Assembly: GCA_964493635.1 (NCBI GenBank)
Contig: CAZBOW010000010.1
Span: 1-58,226 of the forward strand
From: OLB6 sp964493635
GTDB taxonomy: Bacteria; Bacteroidota; Ignavibacteria; Kapaibacteriales; Kapaibacteriaceae
Direction: 5' to 3'
DNA: 58,226 bases
The position numbers and the translations under genes were made by a program. Positions 42,373-55,586 of this stretch are shown piece after piece; position 1 is the stretch's first letter, and every line of letters starts with the position of its first letter. The notes below the pieces were generated by a model. That model was not told where the DNA came from. It made no database searches and was given only the letters and a program-made list of their open reading frames with translations.

Positions 42373-45300
42373 ATGCAAGCTTTACTGGAAACTTCCCTGT
42401 ACACACTGCCGCTGAAGCGTCTTCGCGAGCGAGTGCATTTTGGCCATGTGAGCAAGCATCACACCTACCCGGACCTCCTCGGGATTCAGATTGACTCGTA
42501 TAACGAGTTTCTGCAGGAAACGGCCGCTGTTGAAGAGCGTCGTGAGCTTGGCTTGCAACGCGCCTTCATTTCGAACTTCCCGATCGAGGATAACGCCGGG
42601 GTGTACGAGCTGAGCTTCATCGATTACTTTATCGAGAAGCCCAAGTACACCGAGGAGGAGTGCCGCGAGCGAGAGCTGACCTACGCAAAAACGCTGAAGG
42701 CCCGCCTGCGCTTGTCATCGAAGGCCGATCCGACGTCCGAGGACTACATCGAGGCAATCGACCAAGAGGTGTACCTCGGTCAGATTCCAGCGATGACTCC
42801 CCGGGGGACGTTCATTATCAACGGTGCAGAGCGCGTGATTGTAGCGCAGCTCCACCGTTCGCCGGGCTGCTTCTTCGACGAAGCGATGCACCCGAACGGC
42901 ACGAAAATTTTCTCGGCACGCATCATTCCGTTTAAGGGATCGTGGATTGAGTTCACCACGGACATCCACGACGTGATGTATGCCTACATCGATCGCAAGA
43001 AGAAGTTTCCTGTAACCACGCTCCTGCGTGCACTGGGCTACTCCAGCGACGAAGATCTATTGAACCTGTTCGACCTGGCTGAGGACGTAGCTATCTCTGA
43101 CCTCACCGAAGATCATCTCGGCCGGCGTGTTGCCGCTGATGTGATCGATCTGGCAACAGGCGAAATCGTAGCACAGCGTGATTACGTCGTCGACCCCAAT
43201 CTCATCGAGATGCTGAATGGGGCTGAGGTGGATTCGATCCGTCTGTACAAGTACGAGAACCCGAACGACGAGCCCATCATTGCCAAGACCCTGGCTAAGG
43301 ATACAGCTCGTACCCGCGAAGACGCTCTGGAGACGATCTACCGGCAACTCCGCTCGTCCGATCCACCCGATCTGGACACGGCATGGGGTCTGCTGGAGAA
43401 GTTGTTCTTCAATCCGAAGCGGTACGACCTGGGCGTGGTAGGACGCTACCGAATTAACGAGAAGTTGAACCTCCACGTGCCGTTCGACGTCACGACGCTT
43501 ACGGTGGACGACATTGTCCTGATCGTCAAGCATCTGATTGACGTGCGCGATGGCAAGATGCCGGTCGACGACATCGACCACCTTGCAAACCGCCGTGTGC
43601 GTACCGTGGGTGAGCAGCTCGAGTCGGCGTTTAACCTGGGTCTGACGCGTATGGCACGCACCATCAAGGAGCGCCTGAGCGTACGCGATAGCGAGAACAT
43701 CACGCCGTCGGAACTGGTCAACGCCCGTACGATTACAAGCGTGATCAACCAGTTCTTTGGTACCAACCAGCTGTCGCAGTTCATGGACCAGACCAATCCG
43801 CTCTCCGAAGTCACGCACAAGCGGCGGACCTCGGCACTCGGACCTGGTGGTCTTACCCGTGAGCGCGCCGGATTCGAGGTGCGCGACGTGCACTACACGC
43901 ACTACGGCCGCCTCTGTCCGATCGAGACGCCGGAAGGTCCGAACATCGGTCTGATTTCTTCATTGGCGATCCACGCCCGTGTGAACAAGTTCGGCTTTAT
44001 CGAAACCCCCTACCTCAAGGTGGTGAAGGGTATCGTAACGGACGACCTGGAGTTCTTGCCAGCCGACAAGGAAGAAGGGAAAATCATTGTACCAGCTGGT
44101 ACCGAACTCGATAAGAACATGCGCATCGTGGGCGACACGGTGAAGGCGCGTCAGAGTGGCGACTACGTAGTTGTGGACCCCACCGAGGTGGAGTACATGG
44201 AAGTGTCCACGGACCAGATTACCTCTCCGGCCGCCTCGCTGATCCCATTCCTTGAGCACGACGACGCCAACCGCGCCTTGATGGGTTCGAACATGCAACG
44301 TCAGGGAGTGCCGCTGTTGCGTCCGAGCGCACCAATCGTTGGTACCGGTATGGAGGCACGTGTTGCGCGTGATTCGCGCACGGTGGTGCTGGCCGAAGAC
44401 GACGGTGTTGTAGAGTACGTCTGCGGCGATTACGTGCAAGTGCGCTACGATGATAAACGGCCGAAGGACGAGCAACTCACATCCTTCGATACCGATCGCG
44501 TAGTTCGCTACGAGTTGCTGAAGTACTACCGCACCAACCAAGACACTGCCGTGAATCATCGCCCGATCGTGCGCGCTGGACAGCGCGTGGCAAAGGGTGA
44601 GCCAATCATTGATGGTGCCTCGACCGACAAGGGCGAACTTGCTCTGGGTCAGAACGTTCTTGTAGCCTTCATGCCATGGCGCGGCTACAACTTCGAGGAC
44701 GCAATCGTGATCAGCGAGCGGATGGTTGCGCAGGACATCTTCACGTCCGTCCACATCGAGGAGTTTACACTCCAGGTTCGTGACACCAAGCGTGGCGAAG
44801 AAGAGTTCACACGCGAGATTCCCAACGTTTCGGAAGAAGCCACCAAGGACCTCGACGATCGCGGTATCGTAAGTGTCGGCTCCAAGGTTCGTGAGGGCGA
44901 CATCCTCATTGGTAAGATCACGCCAAAGGGCGAAACCGATCCTACGCCGGAAGAGAAGCTCTTGCGGGCCATCTTTGGCGACAAGGCCGGCGACGTCAAG
45001 GACGTATCGCTGAAGGCACCTCCCGGATTGAAGGGTACCGTGATCAACACGAAACTCTTCGCACGCCGTGTGCTGACCTCCGATACGGAGTTCCGCGCCG
45101 AAGAGAAGCGCCGTCAGGACTTGATCACCAAGCGCGAGCAGCAGGCACTGCGTTCACTCGACGTTGAGTGTGTTGAGCGCATTGGTGAACTGCTGGATGG
45201 ACATACCAGCACGGGTATTCGCTCCGCCAACGACACGGTTGTCTTCCGCTCGGGTGCCAAGCTTAGTAAGGCCGAGTTCCTGTCGAAGTATGAGTCGGGT

Positions 45301-46197
45301 ACGTTCGTACCATCGGCCATGAACATCGAACAGGACTGGGTAGCCGAGAAGAAGACGATGACGCTGGTCCGCAATCTGATGAAGAACTACGAAGAGCGCC
45401 GTCAGCAGCTGATGCTGGATGGTCGCATCGAGCGTAACAAGATTGCAGCCGGTGACGAGCTCCAGCCGGGTATTCTGCAGATGGCTAAGGTGTACGTCGC
45501 GAAGAAGCGCAAGCTGCAGGTGGGTGATAAGATGGCTGGTCGTCACGGTAACAAGGGTATCGTGTCCAAGATCGTCCCACTGCAGGACATGCCCTTCCTA
45601 CCCGACGGCACACCCGTGGACATCGTTCTGAACCCGCTGGGCGTACCTTCCCGTATGAACCTTGGTCAGCTGTACGAAACAGCTCTTGGTTGGGCTGGTT
45701 CCAAGCTGGGAACACACTTTGCCACGCCGATCTTCGACGGTGCATCGTGGGATGAGGTAGGGGAATACCTCGAGCAGGCTGGCCTGCCTCGAACCGGAAA
45801 GACCGTACTTCATGATGGTCGCACTGGAGAAGCGTTCGACAACGAAGTGACCGTGGGCATCATCTACATGATGAAGCTCTCCCACTTGGTCGACGACAAG
45901 CTCCACGCACGCTCCATCGGACCATACTCGCTGATCACACAGCAACCGCTGGGTGGTAAGGCGCAGTTTGGTGGTCAGCGTCTGGGTGAGATGGAGGTGT
46001 GGGCACTTGAGGCCTACGGCGCCGCTCATACGCTGCAGGAGATGATCACGGTGAAGTCCGACGACGTGCAGGGTCGTGCGAAGATGTACGAAATGCTTGT
46101 CAAGGGCGAGAACATGCCAGTGCCGAATATTCCTGAGTCCTTCAACGTACTCGTTCGCGAGTTGCAGGGCTTGTGTCTGGACGTCAAGATCGATTGA
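42373..46197 (+). CDS. rpoB: RNA polymerase subunit beta
   Basis: A 1274-residue beta subunit, near the size usual in Bacteroidota. It forms the catalytic cleft with beta prime and carries the rifampicin pocket. Family blocks: LLGIQIDSYNEFLQE at the start, QLSQFMDQTNPLSEVTHKRR and RLCPIETPEGPNIGLI (rif region), MPWRGYNFEDAIVISER, VGDKMAGRHGNKGIVS and a C-terminal GGQRLGEMEVWALEAYGAA. His, Asp, Ser and Arg residues of the rif region look wild-type. The start ATG 42373 lacks a ribosome site; an AGCCCCCT octamer sits just upstream (42361). It is 45 nt from rpoC. Confidence 0.99.
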   Translation: MQALLETSLYTLPLKRLRERVHFGHVSKHHTYPDLLGIQIDSYNEFLQETAAVEERRELGLQRAFISNFPIEDNAGVYELSFIDYFIEKPKYTEEECRERELTYAKTLKARLRLSSKADPTSEDYIEAIDQEVYLGQIPAMTPRGTFIINGAERVIVAQLHRSPGCFFDEAMHPNGTKIFSARIIPFKGSWIEFTTDIHDVMYAYIDRKKKFPVTTLLRALGYSSDEDLLNLFDLAEDVAISDLTEDHLGRRVAADVIDLATGEIVAQRDYVVDPNLIEMLNGAEVDSIRLYKYENPNDEPIIAKTLAKDTARTREDALETIYRQLRSSDPPDLDTAWGLLEKLFFNPKRYDLGVVGRYRINEKLNLHVPFDVTTLTVDDIVLIVKHLIDVRDGKMPVDDIDHLANRRVRTVGEQLESAFNLGLTRMARTIKERLSVRDSENITPSELVNARTITSVINQFFGTNQLSQFMDQTNPLSEVTHKRRTSALGPGGLTRERAGFEVRDVHYTHYGRLCPIETPEGPNIGLISSLAIHARVNKFGFIETPYLKVVKGIVTDDLEFLPADKEEGKIIVPAGTELDKNMRIVGDTVKARQSGDYVVVDPTEVEYMEVSTDQITSPAASLIPFLEHDDANRALMGSNMQRQGVPLLRPSAPIVGTGMEARVARDSRTVVLAEDDGVVEYVCGDYVQVRYDDKRPKDEQLTSFDTDRVVRYELLKYYRTNQDTAVNHRPIVRAGQRVAKGEPIIDGASTDKGELALGQNVLVAFMPWRGYNFEDAIVISERMVAQDIFTSVHIEEFTLQVRDTKRGEEEFTREIPNVSEEATKDLDDRGIVSVGSKVREGDILIGKITPKGETDPTPEEKLLRAIFGDKAGDVKDVSLKAPPGLKGTVINTKLFARRVLTSDTEFRAEEKRRQDLITKREQQALRSLDVECVERIGELLDGHTSTGIRSANDTVVFRSGAKLSKAEFLSKYESGTFVPSAMNIEQDWVAEKKTMTLVRNLMKNYEERRQQLMLDGRIERNKIAAGDELQPGILQMAKVYVAKKRKLQVGDKMAGRHGNKGIVSKIVPLQDMPFLPDGTPVDIVLNPLGVPSRMNLGQLYETALGWAGSKLGTHFATPIFDGASWDEVGEYLEQAGLPRTGKTVLHDGRTGEAFDNEVTVGIIYMMKLSHLVDDKLHARSIGPYSLITQQPLGGKAQFGGQRLGEMEVWALEAYGAAHTLQEMITVKSDDVQGRAKMYEMLVKGENMPVPNIPESFNVLVRELQGLCLDVKID

Positions 46198-46242
46198 TCG
46201 CGACATTGAATAACTGAAACGGAACTTCCCATCGGAGTAACG

Positions 46243-50523
<4,281 letters not shown>

Positions 50524-50556
50524 CGTTCTCAGCATTCTCAGCATAGCAATCCACGC

Positions 50557-50595
50557 ATGCCCCATCGACGGTAGTCGGTGGGGCATTGCCTTTAC
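50557..50595 (+). terminator. Terminator of the rpoBC operon
   Basis: Twelve-bp stem ATGCCCCATCGA / TCGGTGGGGCAT (50557-50568 with 50575-50586, one G-U pair), loop CGGTAG, then TGCCTTTA. It lies 33 nt after the rpoC stop. Confidence 0.82.
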
Positions 50596-50686
50596 CAAAT
50601 GCGTTACCTTTGGTAGATTCTTAGCCCACTTGTTTAGGGGTGTCCAGAGGGATATGTCCGAACAAGATTATGCCTAGAACCTTCAG

Positions 50687-51598
50687 CTAGTCGGTAGACG
50701 GATAGAACGCTAGTCTGCTTGATCCGAAAAAGATAGGGGTCTGGACGGCTTCCTTGAAACCAGTTCTCAGATACCCAGCATCACCAAGTGCGCCAATGTA
50801 GTATTCAATCATGTTGTCGGTGACAAAGTGGCGATATCCCATTTTTTGCCTCAATGAATCCAGAACAATGCTAATCTTTTCTGATTCAGGGATATTGTTT
50901 GCACTCTCCCACGCTGAAACAATATCACGTAGGATCACTGGCATACCGCTATCATCCGATTCAGTGAAGCATCTTAACTGAGTAGCCACATCTGCAATGA
51001 GATCTGAGTCACCTGTTGACTTGGCATCCGTCCACTCCTTAAGAGTGCCAAGATCGGTTCCAGTAAAACGTGTCCATAGAGAGTAGAGTTCACCAATCTC
51101 GGATGGTGTCAACCCACGTTTTCCTTCAAACACGTCCTCCAGTTCGGATTTCGTCATCTTTGGAATTGGCTTAGTTGTAGACCATGCAAGGTCAACCTTG
51201 CCTTCTGCCATACTAGGGTCTCCAGCGGAAGCCGCATAAACAATCTGCGCGAGGTGTAGGTAATCGTAAGCATCAGGCTCAATGCAAACTAAGAGTCTTC
51301 CTGTGGAAATCGCTTCCCGAACCTGTTCTAATTGAGTATCAAGAACACTCTTAACATGCCATTCACTTACAGCTGAAAAACGGCTAATGAATGTTGCCCG
51401 CGTATTGTTGAAAGTCTTGCTGGGGTCATTGGTAGAACCTGAATCTGAGTCAAAGTGCAGAGGAGGCACCTGTCCGATGAATAGGTTCTCTCTCCATACA
51501 ATGGCGTCTGTAGGGCTGACCAGCTTAAAGTTAGCAAGATGCGATGCCGCGTGATCACCAATACAAACAACTGAAGTCTTTTCTGGTGTTACGCTCAT
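50687..51598 (-). CDS. DUF1835-like hypothetical protein
   Basis: A 303-residue, acidic, soluble protein. I see the pattern of the DUF1835 family, which is found in Firmicutes, Bacteroidota and others and has no known function: VVCIGDHAASHLANFKLV then DAIVWRENLFIGQVPPL at the N-terminus. A middle RLLVCIEPDAYDYLHLAQIV and a C-terminal block (LTPSEIGELYSLWTRFTGTDL, then PVILRDIVSAWES) follow. It has no signal peptide and no membrane segment. The start ATG 51598 is 12 nt after the T9SS gene's stop, so they may be one transcript. The stretch is clearly AT-richer than rpoC. Family assignment by eye is moderate. Confidence 0.6.
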   Translation of the reverse strand: MSVTPEKTSVVCIGDHAASHLANFKLVSPTDAIVWRENLFIGQVPPLHFDSDSGSTNDPSKTFNNTRATFISRFSAVSEWHVKSVLDTQLEQVREAISTGRLLVCIEPDAYDYLHLAQIVYAASAGDPSMAEGKVDLAWSTTKPIPKMTKSELEDVFEGKRGLTPSEIGELYSLWTRFTGTDLGTLKEWTDAKSTGDSDLIADVATQLRCFTESDDSGMPVILRDIVSAWESANNIPESEKISIVLDSLRQKMGYRHFVTDNMIEYYIGALGDAGYLRTGFKEAVQTPIFFGSSRLAFYPSTD

Positions 51599-51610
51599 TT
51601 GCTACCTCGC

Positions 51611-53350
51611 TTACTGCTTAATGAACATGCTTGCGGACGAAGCCTGTGAACCGATAATCCGCAACACGTAAACACCACGTGTGAGGGTTGAAACGTCCAA
51701 CTCTGCAACCTGGGTGTTGACGGGTAATGTGCCGTTCATTGCAGCCGTTCCACTAACGTCGGAGATACGATAGCGCATCCGTGCTTCGACAGGAAAATTG
51801 GACAAGCCAATGCTAAGATGTCCACTTGTAGGGTTGGGGTAAATGGAGACGCTGTGTGTCGAGATAAGCTGTTCTTCTGCAGACGAAATCAATGGAGCGA
51901 CGCAGTTGTCAATCCGTGCTAGGAATATGTCTTGCTGACCAACGGACACCACGCTAATTGCACCAAACGTGGCAGTGTCTGAGAATTGTCCACACAGGTA
52001 GGCAGTACCGTTTGAGAGCATAACCACGGATTGTGCAATGTCGTAGCCTGATCCACCCGCCGAGTTTGCCCAAACGGCTTCACCGTCCTTGTCAAACTTT
52101 ACTATGTATATGTCTGAACTACCTTTGTCTGAATCCAGGCCAATGGAGTCAGTGCCTGATCCAAATCGGACGTGATGTTCGAAAGCGCCAACGTGGTAAA
52201 TGTTCGAATCTACATCAGCGTACACACCAGTCGTATTTGCATACCCCGCTACTGAAAGGTCGGTGAGCGAGATGCTGCTACCAACATCGTGCACGCCAGA
52301 AAGTTGTATTGGAATGTTTAGAGGGCGTTTGTCAAGCACCAAAGGCTCAACATCGAAGTCGTTACCTGCGCCATCATTCCAAGTAGCCGTGTCACTAACT
52401 CTGATTGCCATGTGTATTCGATCATCGTGGGTCTGGAAGTACGCATCATTTAACTGATCTTCGTCTTTACCACCGCCATCCTTCACCCAAACAAAGTTAC
52501 CTTGATGGTCATACTTCGCCATAAAAGCGTCTTGCTTGCCCCTACTTGTAAGTGTGACCGCGCCACCGCCAGCCCCCCATGTAGACATGCCACGGTATGC
52601 TCCGCCGACGTACACATTGTTGTTGTCATCGACTAAGGCTGCATTGGTAAAGTCGTTGTCGGTTGAGCCGAAAGATTTCACCCAGATGCAATGACCCAAT
52701 CCATCAAACATGCCAATAAAACCATCGAATGTTGAACTCGATGTGCTTCCAACAGTGGTCGTGCCAGAGGATGTGGCGAACGTAACGGTGTCCTGAAAAT
52801 CGCCCACTACTACAAATCCAGAGTCACTTTCCTCAACGGCAATTCCGTACTCTGTCAGAGTGCCTCCAGCCTGCCTAGCCCAACTTAGGGATCCTGTAGA
52901 ATCGTATTTGGCAATGAAGATGTCGGCTTGACCAGTCGCTGTAAGAGTTACCGCTGAACCCCCTGTTCCAAACGTTGCGGAACCTGAAAATCCTCCAGTA
53001 ACGTACACACAATCATCTTCACCGATTGCTATCGCGTTCGCGCCATCAAAACCAGAGCCGCCAGCCTTGACAGCCCATTGTAGATTGCCAGATGTGTTGT
53101 ACTTGGCAAGAAACATGTCAGCAGAGCCAGTCGAGGACAACGATGTCGTTGACCCTCCCGAACCAAATGTCGTCGATCCAAAGAACCAGCCACATACTAC
53201 GGCGTTGTTTCCACCGTCTGCCCGAACCTCCATTGAAACATCGTTCTCCGTGGCAGAGCCAGCTGTCTCTACCCATGCAAAGGACTGAGCCGCAGCCTGT
53301 TGGACCATCAACATGGCAGTTACTACCCAAATCGCAGTATAAATACGCAT
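51611..53350 (-). CDS. SBBP-repeat beta-propeller protein with T9SS sorting domain
   Basis: A 579-residue secreted protein. The signal peptide (1-21, ending QAAAQ) is followed by repeated units of about 50-60 residues such as DMFLAKYNTSGNLQWAVKAGG, DIFIAKYDSTGSLSWARQAGG and DAFMAKYDHQGNFVWVKDGGG, each ending near VYVTGGFSGSATFG-like text. This is the SBBP (seven-bladed beta-propeller) repeat. At least six copies are visible. The last 75 residues (SIYPNPTSGHL onward) are a T9SS sorting domain. The product would sit on the cell surface or be released; its ligand is unknown. Base composition is AT-richer than its neighbours. Confidence 0.88.
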   Translation of the reverse strand: MRIYTAIWVVTAMLMVQQAAAQSFAWVETAGSATENDVSMEVRADGGNNAVVCGWFFGSTTFGSGGSTTSLSSTGSADMFLAKYNTSGNLQWAVKAGGSGFDGANAIAIGEDDCVYVTGGFSGSATFGTGGSAVTLTATGQADIFIAKYDSTGSLSWARQAGGTLTEYGIAVEESDSGFVVVGDFQDTVTFATSSGTTTVGSTSSSTFDGFIGMFDGLGHCIWVKSFGSTDNDFTNAALVDDNNNVYVGGAYRGMSTWGAGGGAVTLTSRGKQDAFMAKYDHQGNFVWVKDGGGKDEDQLNDAYFQTHDDRIHMAIRVSDTATWNDGAGNDFDVEPLVLDKRPLNIPIQLSGVHDVGSSISLTDLSVAGYANTTGVYADVDSNIYHVGAFEHHVRFGSGTDSIGLDSDKGSSDIYIVKFDKDGEAVWANSAGGSGYDIAQSVVMLSNGTAYLCGQFSDTATFGAISVVSVGQQDIFLARIDNCVAPLISSAEEQLISTHSVSIYPNPTSGHLSIGLSNFPVEARMRYRISDVSGTAAMNGTLPVNTQVAELDVSTLTRGVYVLRIIGSQASSASMFIKQ

Positions 53351-53597
53351 TGCTATGCTTCCGTTTAGGATTTGGTATGTGAGAGCAAGGTAGTGATGAA
53401 CCTAGGTTCTGTCCAAAGACAAGGCAGTTTGCATTTTCAGGTTTGACTGTCTGGATCTTAAAAAAACAAACCTGTCTCATTTGAGCCTGCTGTCTTTCGT
53501 CTTCATGAGACGTGATATCACAGGTTCACGGTAGCTCTACGGAGTAGAGTGGTGTGTTACGGGATTAGTTCCGTTTTCTTTTTTGTAGGTTGGATGT
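53351..53597. promoter_or_regulatory. Divergent intergenic region between two T9SS genes
   Basis: A 247-nt region between the SBBP gene (minus) and the beta-helix phosphatase gene (plus), visibly AT-rich, with several poly-A/T runs. No operator repeat or RNA gene is recognised. TAGGTTGG, a near match to TAnnTTTG, lies just before the phosphatase gene. Both promoters are presumably here. Confidence 0.4.
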
Positions 53598-55586
53598 ATG
53601 AAACACACTGCACTCCTTACGGCCCTGCTTGCCGCGATTGTTGTTCTGGTAAGCCCCCTACAAGCCTCTGACACCCTTTACGTAGCGTCCAACGCGTCGT
53701 CCGGTGCCGACGGCCAATCGTGGGTATCGGCGATGTCCATGAATGATGCCCTTGGAGTAGCAACCGAGGGCGATCAGATCTGGATTGGGCAAGGGGCCTA
53801 CGTCGTGGATGGCTCTGTGGCGATGCCCCGAGGTGTGCGGCTGTACGGCGGCTTCCAGGGCACCGAAGTTCATCGTGAGCATCGCGACTGGTTCCGCCGG
53901 CCAACGAAGGTTGCGCTCCAGGGAACATGGCGCTGGGAAAATCACGATTCCACCACGCGCATTGATGGCCTAGAGTTCCACGGACCGAGCGGCTCGATCG
54001 AGATCGACGGTGGTCAGCCAGCCTTCTACAACTGCCGCTTTACCAACTTCAACGCCACACCGATACAAGCCCGGAACGTTGGACGCCTGCGCTTTGAGTT
54101 CTGCGTCTTCGACCACAATCGCAGCAGAGCTGTACACATCAGCGACATTGTTGATGTGCCCTCCTATGGCTACGGTCCGTTTTTCGGCCAGACACTGTTC
54201 TGGGAAAACAGGACCAACGACAAAGGTGCAGCAATTGCGTTGTCATCGTCGAAGAGTACTGCTGTTGTTCAAATCGTTTCCTGCGTCTTCGATCGTAACA
54301 CTGCAGTAGGTGGAGGTGGGGCAGTATGGACGTCTACGGATACCTACATCACGAACTCGACGTTGATCCGCAACACGGGTAGTGGCGAAAGCTCTGACGT
54401 GCGGGGTCATGCACTGTGGGTCGATGGTCCGGTCTTTCTCCAGAACTCCATTCTCTGGAATGGTGATCTGGCGGCACCGGAGCGACTTATTGCCGTTGAT
54501 ACATCTGGTGGTGGACAGCTAGAATCGGTTGCCAATCTTGTAGAAAATGACTTCGAGTTTGGCTACTGGACCGTCAATCCTGACGTCGTAGACATCGATG
54601 ACGTTCGCGGACCGGACGGGTACTTCGGCACGGACGACGATGGTCTGCGACCATCGTCGCAGTCGGTGGCGTTGGATGCGGGTGTGATCGACCGTTTTGT
54701 CAATCACAACAACACGGACGTCATCGGTAATCCACGGTTGGTGGGTCGCCGCATCGATATGGGCGCTTACGAGCAACAGCGCGAGGGCCGGCTGTCGCCG
54801 CCGGAAGTGATGCAGCTGCTGCAGCAAGGACGAATGGTGGTGTTCTTCCGCCATGCCAAAACCGATTGGGGGCAGAAAGACCGCGGGCCCTCGCCCGAGT
54901 GCTTCCCCGGACGAAATCTGATTCTTGAGGGCCGTGAGCAGTCGCACGAGATTGGTCGTGCCATGGAGGCTAGCAACGTTCCGGTGGGAGATGCGTTTTC
55001 CAGCACGGCGTGTCGTTGCTGGGAAACACTGGAACTGATGGTGGGCAGATACGAGAAGAAATCCTATTGGGCAGGGGGCGACAGCGATGCGATCACCGAA
55101 CTACGCTGGACCGATCTGCGCACGATTCCCACCACGGGTAATCGTGTGATCAGCACCCACGACGCTGTAGCAAATGCTGTGTTTAACCGGACGCTCGACG
55201 GCTTTCAGCTGACAACTGCCGAGCTCATGGAGGGGGACTGCCTGATGGTGCTTCCCGATGGCGATACCGCCGCCATCGTTGCGCAATGGTGCAGTGATAC
55301 ATGGGAGCGCTACCGCGTGCGCTTTCCGGAGGGTGCCGTTTCGGTAGCATCGGCCCAGCAGCCAACGTCGGCGATCATGGCCTATCCGAACCCTGCTGCC
55401 GATCATGTGACCATTCACGTTGATGTGCCACAGCATGTTGTGATTGCCGACATGCTGGGACGCGCAGTATGGTCGGGCTGGGTGCAGGAGTCTACGATGG
55501 TACCGCTAGCCGGAGCAAGCCACGGCATGTACGTGGTGCGCGGTTACGCCCAAAACGTGCTCCTACATATAGGTGCGGGAGACTGA
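53598..55586 (+). CDS. Fusion of beta-helix, histidine phosphatase and T9SS domain
   Basis: A 662-residue exported protein. The signal peptide is residues 1-23. Residues 25-395 read as a right-handed parallel beta-helix with repeated strands, IEIDGGQPAFYNCRFTNF, AIALSSSKSTAVVQIVSCVFDRN and ILWNG. The second domain, about 405-575, is a histidine phosphatase: RHAKTDWGQKDRGPSPEC (R418, H419 nucleophile), RNLILEGREQSHEIG, FSSTACRCWETLEL and ISTHDAVAN with H521. It resembles periplasmic phosphatases with the SSpxCRaxeTA pattern. The end (about 585-662, from MAYPNPAADHV) is a T9SS sorting domain. The start ATG 53598 follows TTTTTTGTAGGTTGG; the stop overlaps the DAACS start (TGATG). Confidence 0.85.
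   Translation: MKHTALLTALLAAIVVLVSPLQASDTLYVASNASSGADGQSWVSAMSMNDALGVATEGDQIWIGQGAYVVDGSVAMPRGVRLYGGFQGTEVHREHRDWFRRPTKVALQGTWRWENHDSTTRIDGLEFHGPSGSIEIDGGQPAFYNCRFTNFNATPIQARNVGRLRFEFCVFDHNRSRAVHISDIVDVPSYGYGPFFGQTLFWENRTNDKGAAIALSSSKSTAVVQIVSCVFDRNTAVGGGGAVWTSTDTYITNSTLIRNTGSGESSDVRGHALWVDGPVFLQNSILWNGDLAAPERLIAVDTSGGGQLESVANLVENDFEFGYWTVNPDVVDIDDVRGPDGYFGTDDDGLRPSSQSVALDAGVIDRFVNHNNTDVIGNPRLVGRRIDMGAYEQQREGRLSPPEVMQLLQQGRMVVFFRHAKTDWGQKDRGPSPECFPGRNLILEGREQSHEIGRAMEASNVPVGDAFSSTACRCWETLELMVGRYEKKSYWAGGDSDAITELRWTDLRTIPTTGNRVISTHDAVANAVFNRTLDGFQLTTAELMEGDCLMVLPDGDTAAIVAQWCSDTWERYRVRFPEGAVSVASAQQPTSAIMAYPNPAADHVTIHVDVPQHVVIADMLGRAVWSGWVQESTMVPLAGASHGMYVVRGYAQNVLLHIGAGD

Noticed and set aside
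53598..55586. The beta-helix and phosphatase as two separate genes
   Set aside because: The frame is continuous with no internal stop, ribosome site or gap between the domains, and only one signal peptide and one sorting domain are present.
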